Below are positions 17,120 through 27,319 of a stretch of DNA of 64,000 nucleotides, piece by piece. The translations under genes and the position numbers were made by a program. The notes below the pieces were generated by a model. That model was not told where the DNA came from, made no database searches, and saw nothing but the letters and a program-made list of their open reading frames with translations. The DNA comes from Streptomyces sp. NBC_01294. Its GTDB lineage: Bacteria; Actinomycetota; Actinomycetes; Streptomycetales; Streptomycetaceae. The stretch lies in NCBI RefSeq assembly GCF_035917235.1, contig NZ_CP108423.1, positions 4,369,501 through 4,433,500 on the forward strand. The letters are read 5' to 3'. How positions within the stretch are numbered: the first letter of the stretch is position 1; each line of letters starts with the position of its first letter.

Positions 17120-17866
17120 ATGTCTGACGTAACGCGCCCCCACCGGACCGCCGCGGTGATCCCGGCCGCCGGCCGCGGGGTACGCCTCGGCCCCGGCGCC
17201 CCCAAGGCCCTGCGGGCCCTCGGCGGCACCCCCATGCTCGTCCACGCCGTCCGCGCGATGGCCCGCTCCCGCGCGGTCTCGCTCGTGGTCGTCGTCGCCC
17301 CGCCCGCCGAAGCCGCCGAAGTGCGGCTCCTGCTGGGCGAGCACGCACTGCCCGAGCGCACCGAGGTCCTGGTCGTCCCCGGCGGGGAGACCCGCCAGGA
17401 GTCCGTACGCGCCGGCCTGGACGCGCTGCCGCAGGACGTCACCTCCGTGCTCATCCACGACGCGGCCCGCCCGCTGGTCCCCGTGGACACGGTGGACGCC
17501 GTCGTCGAGGCCGTACGCGACGGAGCCGGCGCCGTGGTGCCCGCGCTGCCCCTGGCCGACACCGTCAAGGAGGTCGAGCCCGGCAAGCCCGGCGAGCCCG
17601 AGCAGGTCGTCGCCACGCCCGAACGGGCCCGGCTGCGCGCCGTGCAGACCCCGCAGGGCTTCGACCTCGCCACCCTCCTGCGCGCCCACGCCGCGATCGC
17701 CGTCGACGGCGAGGGAGCCACCGACGACGCCGGAATGGTGGAACGGCTCGGTGTCCCCGTCCTGGTGATCCCGGGCCACGAAGAGGCCTTCAAGGTCACC
17801 CGCCCGCTCGACCTGGTCCTCGCAGAGGCCGTACTCGCCCGCAGGAGGGCCACCGATGGGTTCTAG
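17120..17866 (+). CDS. ispD: 2-C-methyl-D-erythritol 4-phosphate cytidylyltransferase
   Basis: About 248 residues. It catalyses CTP + MEP to CDP-ME in the non-mevalonate isoprenoid pathway. The nucleotide-binding loop is [18 protein letters not shown]; also conserved are [36 protein letters not shown] and QTPQGF. ATG 17120 is selected by GGAG at 17110-17113; the open frame extends back to 16862 but the upstream part is not protein-like. It overlaps ispF by 11 nt, so the two are translationally coupled. Confidence 0.95.
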   Translation: MSDVTRPHRTAAVIPAAGRGVRLGPGAPKALRALGGTPMLVHAVRAMARSRAVSLVVVVAPPAEAAEVRLLLGEHALPERTEVLVVPGGETRQESVRAGLDALPQDVTSVLIHDAARPLVPVDTVDAVVEAVRDGAGAVVPALPLADTVKEVEPGKPGEPEQVVATPERARLRAVQTPQGFDLATLLRAHAAIAVDGEGATDDAGMVERLGVPVLVIPGHEEAFKVTRPLDLVLAEAVLARRRATDGF

Positions 17867-18377
17867 TCCGCAGAGTCCGGAGCCGTCGCAGGCCCCGCTG
17901 ATCCCGCTCGTCGGCATCGGCACCGACGTGCACGCCTTCGAGACCGGCCGCGAGCTGTGGTGCGCCGGCCTGCTGTGGGAGGGCGAGGACGGCCTCGCCG
18001 GGCACTCCGACGGCGACGTCGCCGCGCACGCCGCCTGCGACGCCCTCTTCTCCGCCGCCGGCGTCGGCGACCTCGGCGCGCACTTCGGCACCTCCCGCCC
18101 CGAGTGGTCCGGCGCCGCCGGCGTCACCCTCCTGGCGGAGGCCGCCCGCATCGTCCGCGCCGAGGGCTTCGAGATCGGCAACATCGCCATCCAGGTGATC
18201 GGCGTACGTCCGAAGATCGGCAAGCGGCGCGAAGAGGCACAGAAGGCGCTCGCGGCCGCCGCGGGCGCCCCCGTCTCCGTGTCCGGCACCACCACCGACG
18301 GACTGGGCCTCACCGGCCGGGCCGAAGGGCTCGCCGCGATCGCCACAGCCCTCGTGTACCGGACGAACCGGACCTGA
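17856..18377 (+). CDS. ispF: 2-C-methyl-D-erythritol 2,4-cyclodiphosphate synthase
   Basis: 173 residues. It cyclises CDP-ME 2-phosphate to MEcPP with loss of CMP. The metal site is GIGTDVHAF (Asp-x-His) near residue 25; conserved [30 protein letters not shown] and the C-terminal [19 protein letters not shown] are all present. It trimerises in the cytoplasm and is cotranscribed with ispD through an 11-nt overlap. The intermediate enzyme IspE is not in the window. Confidence 0.95.
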   Translation: MGSSPQSPEPSQAPLIPLVGIGTDVHAFETGRELWCAGLLWEGEDGLAGHSDGDVAAHAACDALFSAAGVGDLGAHFGTSRPEWSGAAGVTLLAEAARIVRAEGFEIGNIAIQVIGVRPKIGKRREEAQKALAAAAGAPVSVSGTTTDGLGLTGRAEGLAAIATALVYRTNRT

Positions 18378-18414
18378 ATACCCGTAGCGACGGCACATCT
18401 TCGACAACAAAGCC

Positions 18415-18442
18415 GCCCCGCGTGCCCAAAGGGTCGCGGGGC
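18415..18442 (+). terminator. Hairpin between ispF and cysS
   Basis: GCCCCGCG (18415-18422) pairs with CGCGGGGC (18435-18442) around a 12-nt loop, 38 nt after the ispF stop. There is no T tract, as is common in Streptomyces terminators. Confidence 0.6.
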
Positions 18443-18471
18443 ACTGCTACAGGCGCACTACCCTGGATGCC

Positions 18472-19872
<1,401 letters not shown>

Positions 19873-19967
19873 GCCCAGGCAGCTGAGCTTGGTGTGCTGC
19901 CCGGCGTCCCGGGCGGCACACTCTTCATACGTACATATCGCAGCATCAACGAAAACAGGTAGAAGTC

Positions 19968-20939
19968 ATGGCCGGGAACAGCCAGCGCAGGAACCGCCGC
20001 ACGTCCAACAAGAAGGGCGCGACGGTCGGCAGCGGTGGCCAGCGGCGCAAGGGCCTGGAAGGCAAGGGCCCCACGCCCAAGGCCGAGGACCGCAAGAAGC
20101 ACAAGGCGAACCGCATCAGCAACGCCATGGCCCGCCAGGCCGCCAAGCGTCGCCCGGCCCCCCGCCGCGGCGGCCCCAAGGGCACCAGCGAGATGGTCGT
20201 CGGCCGCAACCCGGTCTTCGAGGCGCTGCGCGACGGCGTCCCCGCCACCACCCTCTACGTCCAGCAGTTCATCGACAACGACGAGCGCGTGCGCGAGGCC
20301 CTCCAGCTCGCGGCCGAGCGCGGCAACATCAACCTGATGGAAGCCCCGCGCCCCGAGCTCGACCGCATGACCAACGGGCTCAACCACCAGGGCATGGTGC
20401 TCCAGGTCCCGCCGTACGAGTACGCGCACCCGGAGGACCTCACGGCCGCCGCGTACGACAGCGGCGACGACCCGCTGATCGTCGCCCTCGACGGCGTCAC
20501 CGACCCGCGCAACCTCGGTGCGATCGTCCGTTCCGTCTCCGCCTTCGGCGGCCACGGCGTGGTCATCCCCGAGCGCCGCGCCGCCGGCATGACCGCCGGT
20601 GCCTGGAAGTCCTCGGCCGGCACCGCCGCCCGCACCCCGGTCTCCCGCGTCACCAACCTGACCCGCGCCCTCCAGGACTACAAGAAGGCCGGCATCACCA
20701 TCGTCGGCCTCGCCGCCGAGGGCACGCACACGGTCAACGACCTGGACGCGCTCGCCGGCCCGGTCGTCATCGTCGTCGGCTCGGAGGGCAAGGGCCTCGG
20801 CCGCCTCGTCGGCGAGAACTGCGACTACCTCGTGCGCATCCCCATGCCGGGCGGCGCCGAGTCCCTCAACGCCGGTGTCGCCGCGGGCGTCGTGCTCTAC
20901 GAGGCGGCCCGCCGCCGCGCCGACCGCGGCCGCGCCTGA
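19968..20939 (+). CDS. rlmB: 23S rRNA 2'-O-methyltransferase RlmB / TrmH family
   Basis: 323 residues of the SPOUT superfamily. A long basic N-terminal tail (about 1-75, rich in K/R/N) precedes the substrate-binding domain ([16 protein letters not shown]) and the trefoil-knot domain. Motif 1 is [15 protein letters not shown], motif 2 is [12 protein letters not shown] and motif 3 is [22 protein letters not shown]. The likely reaction is ribose methylation of G2251 in 23S rRNA; a neighbouring target cannot be excluded. It commonly follows cysS in actinobacteria. A terminator lies about 70 nt downstream. Confidence 0.9.
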   Translation: MAGNSQRRNRRTSNKKGATVGSGGQRRKGLEGKGPTPKAEDRKKHKANRISNAMARQAAKRRPAPRRGGPKGTSEMVVGRNPVFEALRDGVPATTLYVQQFIDNDERVREALQLAAERGNINLMEAPRPELDRMTNGLNHQGMVLQVPPYEYAHPEDLTAAAYDSGDDPLIVALDGVTDPRNLGAIVRSVSAFGGHGVVIPERRAAGMTAGAWKSSAGTAARTPVSRVTNLTRALQDYKKAGITIVGLAAEGTHTVNDLDALAGPVVIVVGSEGKGLGRLVGENCDYLVRIPMPGGAESLNAGVAAGVVLYEAARRRADRGRA

Positions 20940-21007
20940 TCCCCTGGCCGCCCGATCCCCTGGCCCCTTGATCCACTTGGCTCACGGAAAGTGACCCGTG
21001 AGCGTGT

Positions 21008-21032
21008 CACCCCGCCCGTTTCGGGCGGGGTG
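21008..21032 (+). terminator. Terminator after rlmB
   Basis: An 11-bp perfect stem CACCCCGCCCG / CGGGCGGGGTG with a 3-nt loop, 69 nt downstream of the rlmB stop. Confidence 0.9.
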
Positions 21033-21074
21033 GCTTGATCTTGACGGGTCATGGACACATCCCTGGCGTCAAGG

Positions 21075-21091
21075 CAGTGTCCTAAACACTG
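21075..21091. promoter_or_regulatory. Short inverted repeat upstream of the DoxX gene
   Basis: CAGTGT (21075-21080) and ACACTG (21086-21091) with a 5-nt spacer lie 14 nt before the ATG. They would block initiation if bound; the regulator is unknown. Confidence 0.35.
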
Positions 21092-21104
21092 ATCACTCGG
21101 TTAG

Positions 21105-22622
21105 ATGAGTGTGGACACCAGAACGTCAGGGTTCGACGACCAGCCCGCGCTGAGCATGGTCAAGGTGCCGTGCGACCCCGCACAGGTCATCGTCAACCAC
21201 GCCAGCTTCCGCGTGCGGCTCGCACCGAGCCCGAGCGCGCGTTCCAAGCCCGCGAAGGCCCCCGGCCGCGCACCCGTCCTGGGCGCCGCCGTGGTGGCGG
21301 CCGCCGGGGCCACCCGCCGCCGCGCCCCCGTGGTCTGGAGCGGAAAGTCCGACGCCGGCGACGCCGCGGCCATGGGCGGACTGCTCCAGGCCGTACGCGA
21401 GTCCGGGCGCGGCCACGACGAGTACGACGACGGCGGCGCCACCCAGGTCATCCCGCGCATCGACCTGGCCCACGACCTCGCCGAGGACACCCTGGCCACG
21501 CCGACCGTCATCGGCCAGCGCACGTACGGGAACCCGGCCGGGACGCGCCCGCTGGCCGCCGTACGGGACCTCCCGTACGGGGAGCCGCACGGCTCCGGCT
21601 CCGGCCCGGACTCCCGGCGGGCCGGCGCCGACACCCGCGGACAGGCCTCCTACTACCCCGGCCGCCGGATGAACCTCGGCGTCGTGCTGCTCCCGCTGCG
21701 CGTCTTCCTCGGCTTCATCTCCATCTACGCAGGCATGGGCAAGCTGTGCGACCCCGTCTACTTCGACGGCGGCGAACGCGGCTCCATGGTCACCTGGCTG
21801 CACACCCTCAGCCCCTGGGCGCTCGCCGAGCCGCTGCGCGACTTCGCCCTCGCGCACCCGGTCGGCGCCGGCCTGAGCGTGGCCTTCCTCCAGGTCATCG
21901 TGGGCGTGCTGACGGTCTTCGGCCTGTGGCAGCGGTTCGCCGCCTGCTTCGGGGCGCTGCTGTCCGCCGCACTGCTGATGACGGTGGGCTGGAAGACCGT
22001 CCCCGCCTACGACGCCCCCGACATCATCTACCTCGCCGCCTGGAGCCCGCTGATCATCGCGGGCGCCCCCGTCTACTCCCTCGACGGACGCCTCGCCGGC
22101 GAGGCCTGGCGCACCCTCGGGCCGCGCTCCGAGATCTGGCGTCTGCGGCGGCGCGTGCTGCGCCGCGGGGCCGTCATGGCCAGCGTCATCTGCGGGCTCA
22201 CCCTGCTCGTCGGCTCGCTCCTCGGCGGCGCCGTCCGCTCCACCACCGTCGTCACCGTCCCCGGGCCGGGCGAGGCCCCCAGCAACTACCTGCCGGGCCG
22301 GCCGCTGCCGCGGACACCGGCCAGGCAGCAGCCCACGCAGCAGCAGCAACAGCAACAGCCGAGCAAGGCGCCGTCGCCCACGGCCTCCGCCTCCGAGCCC
22401 GCCGCGAAGTCCGGGAAGGGTGCGTCGGGCGGCCCCACCCGCGAGTCCGCGCGCACCGGCTCCGAGTCGCCCGCCGCGACGCGGGGCACCACCGGCAAGC
22501 AGCAGACCCCGCGGAGCACGCCGCGGCAGTCCACCTCCCCGAAGGCGCCGTCCACCTCGGGCAGCACGAGCGGCGGGACCCCGACGAAGCAGCCCGGCCT
22601 GATCGGCGGGATCATCGGCTGA
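21105..22622 (+). CDS. DoxX family membrane protein with low-complexity tail
   Basis: 505 residues in three parts. The N-terminal 185 residues are cytoplasmic, poorly conserved and charged (VAAAGATRRRAPVVWSGKS, YDDGGATQVIPRIDL). The central part (about 190-385) has four to five membrane helices of the DoxX type (NLGVVLLPLRVFLGFISIYAGMGKL; LSVAFLQVIVGVLTVFGLW; PDIIYLAAWSPLIIAGAP). The C-terminal tail (about 390-505) is Ser/Pro/Thr/Gln-rich with a run of Gln and is probably extracytoplasmic. DoxX proteins are linked to quinone or thiosulfate redox complexes, but for this long actinobacterial type the role is unknown. The start is either ATG 21105 or GTG 21111. Confidence 0.8.
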   Translation: MSVDTRTSGFDDQPALSMVKVPCDPAQVIVNHASFRVRLAPSPSARSKPAKAPGRAPVLGAAVVAAAGATRRRAPVVWSGKSDAGDAAAMGGLLQAVRESGRGHDEYDDGGATQVIPRIDLAHDLAEDTLATPTVIGQRTYGNPAGTRPLAAVRDLPYGEPHGSGSGPDSRRAGADTRGQASYYPGRRMNLGVVLLPLRVFLGFISIYAGMGKLCDPVYFDGGERGSMVTWLHTLSPWALAEPLRDFALAHPVGAGLSVAFLQVIVGVLTVFGLWQRFAACFGALLSAALLMTVGWKTVPAYDAPDIIYLAAWSPLIIAGAPVYSLDGRLAGEAWRTLGPRSEIWRLRRRVLRRGAVMASVICGLTLLVGSLLGGAVRSTTVVTVPGPGEAPSNYLPGRPLPRTPARQQPTQQQQQQQPSKAPSPTASASEPAAKSGKGASGGPTRESARTGSESPAATRGTTGKQQTPRSTPRQSTSPKAPSTSGSTSGGTPTKQPGLIGGIIG

Positions 22623-22650
22623 CCTCCACCGACAGGGACCGAGCACACGG

Positions 22651-22680
22651 GGGCCCGGCGCGCACCAGCGCGCCGGGCCC
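22651..22680. terminator. Terminator between DoxX and nucleotidyltransferase genes
   Basis: A 12-bp perfect stem (22651-22662 with 22669-22680) with a 6-nt loop, followed by TTCC. It serves the DoxX gene and possibly the convergent gene. Confidence 0.88.
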
Positions 22681-22855
22681 TTCCGCGTGTGCGGGGCGGG
22701 CGCGCACCGCGGGGGCCCGGCGTCACGTGGCTCGGGCTTCGGGCTTCGGGCTTGGGCGCGCGGAGCACCGTACGGGCGGGGTGTGGGCGCGGCTCCGGGG
22801 GCCGATACGTGCCTGTGGTGGGTGACGTGCGACCCGGGGAGGGCCGAGACGCCCC

Positions 22856-23650
22856 CTAGGGGCCCCTCTGCGCCGCCAACTCCCGTGCCGCCTCGGTGAG
22901 GTCCTTCGCGGTGTCGATCGCCCGCCAGTAGGCCCCCTGGGGCAGCGGGAAGCCCGCCAGGCGCCGCTCGCGCGCGAGCCGCGGGAAGGTGGTGCGCTCG
23001 TGGTCCCCGAAGTCCGGGAGCAGCGCGGCGAATTCGGGCCCGAAGACGTACACCCCGGCGTTGACCGGATACGGCGACTGCGGGGCCTCGATGAAGTCCA
23101 GTACCTGCCCGAACTCGTTGGTCTCCACGACCCCCCACGGAATCCGCGGCCGGGCCAGCGCGAGCGTCGCGACCGCACCGCGCTCCGCGTGGAAGGCGGC
23201 CATCTCGCGCAGCGAGAAACGCGTCCAGACGTCACCGTTGGTCGCGTACCAGGCCCGGTCGGGGTGCGGGAGGTGCCGGGCGGCGTACTTGAGGCCGCCG
23301 CCCCGGCCCAGCGGCTCGTCCTCGACCACCGTGGTCACGCGCAGCGGCAACCGGGCCCCGGCCAGCCACTCCTGGAGCACCTCCGCGAGATGGCCGCAGG
23401 AGACCACGGCGTCCGTGACGCCCTCCTCGGCCAGCCAGGCCAGTTGGTGCCCGATGATCGGCAGCCCCGTCCCCGGGATCTCGACCATGGGCTTCGGACG
23501 GTCGTCCGTGTACGGACGCAGCCGCGAACCCTGGCCACCCGCCAGGACGACGGCCTGGGTGGGGGCGGCGGGGAACGCGGCTGCGGAAGGGACGGAACGG
23601 GCCGAAGGGGCGGAGGGGGTGGGAGGGGCGGATCGGTGGTCGTCGGTCAT
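22856..23650 (-). CDS. NTP_transferase family sugar-phosphate nucleotidyltransferase
   Basis: About 264 residues. After a variable Ser/Pro/Ala N-terminus the nucleotide-binding signature AVVLAGGQGSRLRPYTDDRPKPMVEI starts near residue 32. DGDVW-type motifs (ATNGDVWTRFSLREM) and GVYVFGPEF follow. This is the RfbA/GlmU N-terminal fold making NDP-sugars; the preferred sugar is not evident and no acyltransferase domain is present. TACGCT (complement of 23658-23663) ends 7 nt before ATG 23650, a leaderless arrangement. The next minus-strand gene stops only 28 nt before this start. Confidence 0.85.
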   Translation of the reverse strand: MTDDHRSAPPTPSAPSARSVPSAAAFPAAPTQAVVLAGGQGSRLRPYTDDRPKPMVEIPGTGLPIIGHQLAWLAEEGVTDAVVSCGHLAEVLQEWLAGARLPLRVTTVVEDEPLGRGGGLKYAARHLPHPDRAWYATNGDVWTRFSLREMAAFHAERGAVATLALARPRIPWGVVETNEFGQVLDFIEAPQSPYPVNAGVYVFGPEFAALLPDFGDHERTTFPRLARERRLAGFPLPQGAYWRAIDTAKDLTEAARELAAQRGP

Positions 23651-23678
23651 GGCGGCCAGCGTAGGGACGCGGCGCGCC

Positions 23679-24095
23679 TCAGCCCATGGAGGCGACGCCG
23701 GACGCGTACGCGGTGTCGCACACGGGACGGGCGAAGGACTGGGCCTTCGTCGGGCCGTAGGCGTCGACCGCGGCGCGGCCCAGTGCCCGGGCGATCCCCA
23801 CGCAGTGCCCGGCCAGCGACGGCCGCTTGTCCACCTCCGCCTGGAGCTGGGTGAGGACGTCACCCGGCTCCTGGCCCTGCTGGATCTTGCCGACGAGCTG
23901 GTCGCGCAGCACTTCGTGCGCGGCGGCGGCCGGCTTCGCCGGGACGGAGACGCCCTCGGCGGACGCGGTCAGGATCTGGGAGGACGAGGTGTCCGCCCAG
24001 GGGACCATGGTGACCGCGAGGGTCCCGGACAGGACCATGACGACGGGCAGGACCAGGGCGAGGGAACGGCCGATACGGCGGGCAGTGTGGGTCAC
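23679..24095 (-). CDS. Membrane-anchored or secreted small protein, function unknown
   Basis: 138 residues. A single N-terminal hydrophobic segment (about 10-32, SLALVLPVVMVLSGTLAVTMV) could be a signal anchor. The remainder is helical, with two cysteines (in GHCVGIARALGRAAVDAYG and FARPVCDTAYASG) that may form a disulfide outside the cell. No domain recognised. TACTCT (complement of 24103-24108) ends 7 nt before GTG 24095, so the transcript is probably leaderless. It probably precedes the nucleotidyltransferase as an independent unit. Confidence 0.7.
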   Translation of the reverse strand: MTHTARRIGRSLALVLPVVMVLSGTLAVTMVPWADTSSSQILTASAEGVSVPAKPAAAAHEVLRDQLVGKIQQGQEPGDVLTQLQAEVDKRPSLAGHCVGIARALGRAAVDAYGPTKAQSFARPVCDTAYASGVASMG

Positions 24096-24250
24096 GAGGG
24101 CGAGAGTAGCGCTCGGTGAAGATTTGGCGACATTTAGTCACCCTGTCGAGGGATGGTTCGACGTGGCTTTTCGAATTACGGGTTGACGCGCGGGTCTGAA
24201 TGGGCCGGTCTGCCGGGGTTCCCGCCGGGGCGCGCGGGACCGCGGAGAGC

Positions 24251-24303
24251 GCGGACCGGAGGCGGACCGGAGGCAGGCCGGAGGCGGACCGGAGGTGGGC
24301 CGG
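24251..24303. repeat. 11-bp imperfect tandem repeat
   Basis: Four to five copies of GCGGACCGGAG-like units in the 277-nt gap between the small secreted-protein gene and the msiK terminator. Nothing else is recognisable in that gap. Confidence 0.65.
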
Positions 24304-24317
24304 GCCCAACGGACGGC

Positions 24318-24348
24318 GAAGGGGCGCCCCTTGACGGGACGCCCCTTC
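24318..24348 (-). terminator. Terminator after msiK
   Basis: GAAGGGGCG (24318-24326) pairs with CGCCCCTTC (24340-24348), 25 nt beyond the msiK stop. Confidence 0.75.
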
Positions 24349-24372
24349 AACCCTGTGAATCCTGCGGACCCG

Positions 24373-25461
<1,089 letters not shown>

Positions 25462-25519
25462 GGTGATGGATCCCTTCTACCGGCAGGAACGTGCCGGACG
25501 ATCCGAGTGGAAGGAAGAA

Positions 25520-25535
25520 ATGGGTCTAGTCCACA
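25520..25535. promoter_or_regulatory. dre-like DasR operator upstream of msiK
   Basis: ATGGGTCTAGTCCACA matches 12 of 16 positions of the DasR consensus ASTGGTCTAGACCAST, including the GGTCTAG core. The same GGTCTAGTCCA core occurs upstream of the nagK-like gene at 49960-49975. Confidence 0.6.
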
Positions 25536-25641
25536 GAATGGACTCCGCCCGACGCTACCTTCCGGAACGGCTTCTGTCAGTACCCATGAGGACCGGATTG
25601 TCGGCGCGACCTGTCCCCATGGTGCCCGTGGCCCCGGCGCC

Positions 25642-26361
25642 TCAGGAAGTTCCCGGTTTCGTGTGGAGGATCTCACGGGCCTGCTCCGCGGCGCGGACGA
25701 TGCTCTCGGAGACGAAGTCGACGAAGCGGGCGATGTTCTCCAGGCGGATGGCGGCCGGGGTGTCGGGACCGAGGACGCCGACGCCCTGGCGTGCGGTCTC
25801 GACGAGCTGGGCGGTGGCGCGGGCGCTGGCCATCATCGACTGGTACCAGACCTCCTCGTCGACGACGTAGCGCTCGCGGCGGCGTTCGTCGCGTTCCCGG
25901 CGGACGAGGCCCTGGCCTTCGAGGAAGGCGATGGCCTTGGAGATGGAGGCCGGGCTGACCTGGAGGCGCTGGACGAGGTCGGACGCGGTGAGGGTGCCGG
26001 TGTCGGTGAGCGTGAGGCAGGCCAGCACGCGGGCCATCATCCGGGGCACGCCCGAAGCCACCAGGACGGTCGTGAACGTCTCCTCGTAGTCGCGGACCGC
26101 GTCGGCGTCGCGGCCGTCGGCCTGCGGGGGTGCGCCCGCTGCCCGGGGTGCGGTCTGCTTGCGCCGGTGGGTGCGGTGCTCGGTGGCGCGGTGGGCCAGG
26201 TCGGCGCGGTAGGCGGCGGGGCCGCCGTTGCGCATCACCTCACGCGTGACCGTCGAGGTCGGACGGTCGAGACCCCTGGCGATCTCCGCGTAGGCGAGAC
26301 CGTCGGCCACTCCCGACGCGATCTGCTGACGTTCCTGCTGGGTGAGCCTGCCTCCCGGCAT
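25642..26361 (-). CDS. Two-HTH regulator (HTH_38-like plus MarR/GbsR-type)
   Basis: About 239 residues. The N-terminus (LTQQERQQIASGVADGLAYAEIARGLDRPTSTVTREV) is an IS30/HTH_38-like helix-turn-helix. After an Arg-rich linker, a winged helix of MarR/GbsR type (LTASDLVQRLQVSPASISKAIAFLEGQGLVRRERDERRRERY) is followed by a helical region likely used for dimerisation. ATG 26361 is set by AAGGAGA upstream. The gene is divergent from the DUF4097/S9-peptidase pair; the shared 250-nt region contains repeated GCAACGA and ACGCAA boxes that are good candidates for its own operator. Confidence 0.82.
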   Translation of the reverse strand: MPGGRLTQQERQQIASGVADGLAYAEIARGLDRPTSTVTREVMRNGGPAAYRADLAHRATEHRTHRRKQTAPRAAGAPPQADGRDADAVRDYEETFTTVLVASGVPRMMARVLACLTLTDTGTLTASDLVQRLQVSPASISKAIAFLEGQGLVRRERDERRRERYVVDEEVWYQSMMASARATAQLVETARQGVGVLGPDTPAAIRLENIARFVDFVSESIVRAAEQAREILHTKPGTS

Positions 26362-26444
26362 CACGGTCTCCTTCGTGCTGCGTATTTCGTGCCTCGTGCC
26401 CATTGCTCCGTGGCGTGGCCAGCATAGCGTTCACCCTCAATTCA

Positions 26445-26580
26445 TTGCAACGATCCGTTCGCTGTTGTTGCGTTACCTGGCATGACTATCGCAACGATTT
26501 TTCTGCATTGACCTGCGTAAATGGCGATTGCGCGCAACGAATGTGTTGATGGATCCTTGAACGCAACGTAGCGTTTGCGT
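26445..26580. promoter_or_regulatory. Clustered GCAACGA/TTGCG operator-like boxes
   Basis: GCAACGA(T/A) occurs at 26447, 26491 and 26534 (44 and 43 nt apart), with a related GCAACGT at 26563. Embedded palindromes are TTGCAA (26445-26450), TTGCGCGCAA (26528-26537), GTTGCG-N16-CGCAAC (26468-26495) and ACGCAA-N8-TTGCGT (26561-26580). The block is less GC-rich than its surroundings and lies between the regulator and the DUF4097 gene. Confidence 0.6.
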
Positions 26581-26611
26581 CATCGGAAACGACGAGTCCA
26601 AGGAGCACATC

Positions 26612-27283
26612 ATGCAGACGTTCGACACCCCGGCCCCGATCGCCACCGTCCTGGACATCCCCGCGGGACGCATCCGGTTCATCGCGGCCGACCGTGCCGA
26701 CACCACGGTCGAGGTCCTGCCCGCGAACGCCTCGAACGGCCGCGACGTGAAGGCGGCGGAACAGACCACCGTCGCCTACGGCGAGGGCGTCCTGCGGATC
26801 GAGGCCGCGCCGGCGAAGAACCGGATCCTCGGCAACTCCGGATCCGTCGAGGTCACCGTCCAGCTGCCCGCCGGCTCCCGTATCGACGCGAAGACGGCCA
26901 GCGCCGAGTTCCGGGGCGTCGGACGGCTCGGAGACGTCACCTTCGACGGCGCGCAGGGCACCGTCAAGCTCGACGAGACCGCGAGCGCCCGCCTCACCCT
27001 CCACGCCGGCGACATCTGCGTCGGCCGACTCGGCGGACCCGCCGACATCAGCACCCAGAAGGGCGACCTCCACATCACCGAAGCCGTCCACGGCACGGTC
27101 ACCCTGCACACCGAAGCCGGCAACGTCACCATCGGCGCCGCCCGCGGAATCTCCGCCACCCTCGACGCCGGCACCAGCTACGGCCGGATCCACAACACCC
27201 TCACCAACACCGACGGCCCCACCGCCGGCCTCGACATCCACGCAACCACCGCCTACGGCGACATCACCGCCCGCAGCCTCTGA
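26612..27283 (+). CDS. DUF4097-family beta-strand repeat protein
   Basis: 223 residues, predicted as a right-handed stack of short beta strands (repeated VTVQLPAGSRIDAKTASAEF, DVTFDGAQGTVKLDETASARLTLHAGDI, GDLHITEAVHGTVTLHTEAGNVTIG). There is no signal peptide or membrane helix, so it is probably cytoplasmic. DUF4097/DUF4098 proteins often sit beside MarR-like regulators and ABC exporters; their biochemical role is unknown. GGAG lies 8 nt before ATG 26612. The S9 peptidase follows after 36 nt, so they probably form an operon. Confidence 0.8.
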   Translation: MQTFDTPAPIATVLDIPAGRIRFIAADRADTTVEVLPANASNGRDVKAAEQTTVAYGEGVLRIEAAPAKNRILGNSGSVEVTVQLPAGSRIDAKTASAEFRGVGRLGDVTFDGAQGTVKLDETASARLTLHAGDICVGRLGGPADISTQKGDLHITEAVHGTVTLHTEAGNVTIGAARGISATLDAGTSYGRIHNTLTNTDGPTAGLDIHATTAYGDITARSL

Positions 27284-27319
27284 CCCACCCGAAACCGATA
27301 CGGGGGAAGGACACGAGCA

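Noticed and set aside
16849..17127. Small open frame between carD and ispD
   Set aside because: No ribosome site, no compositional bias typical of coding, and it overlaps the ispD start.
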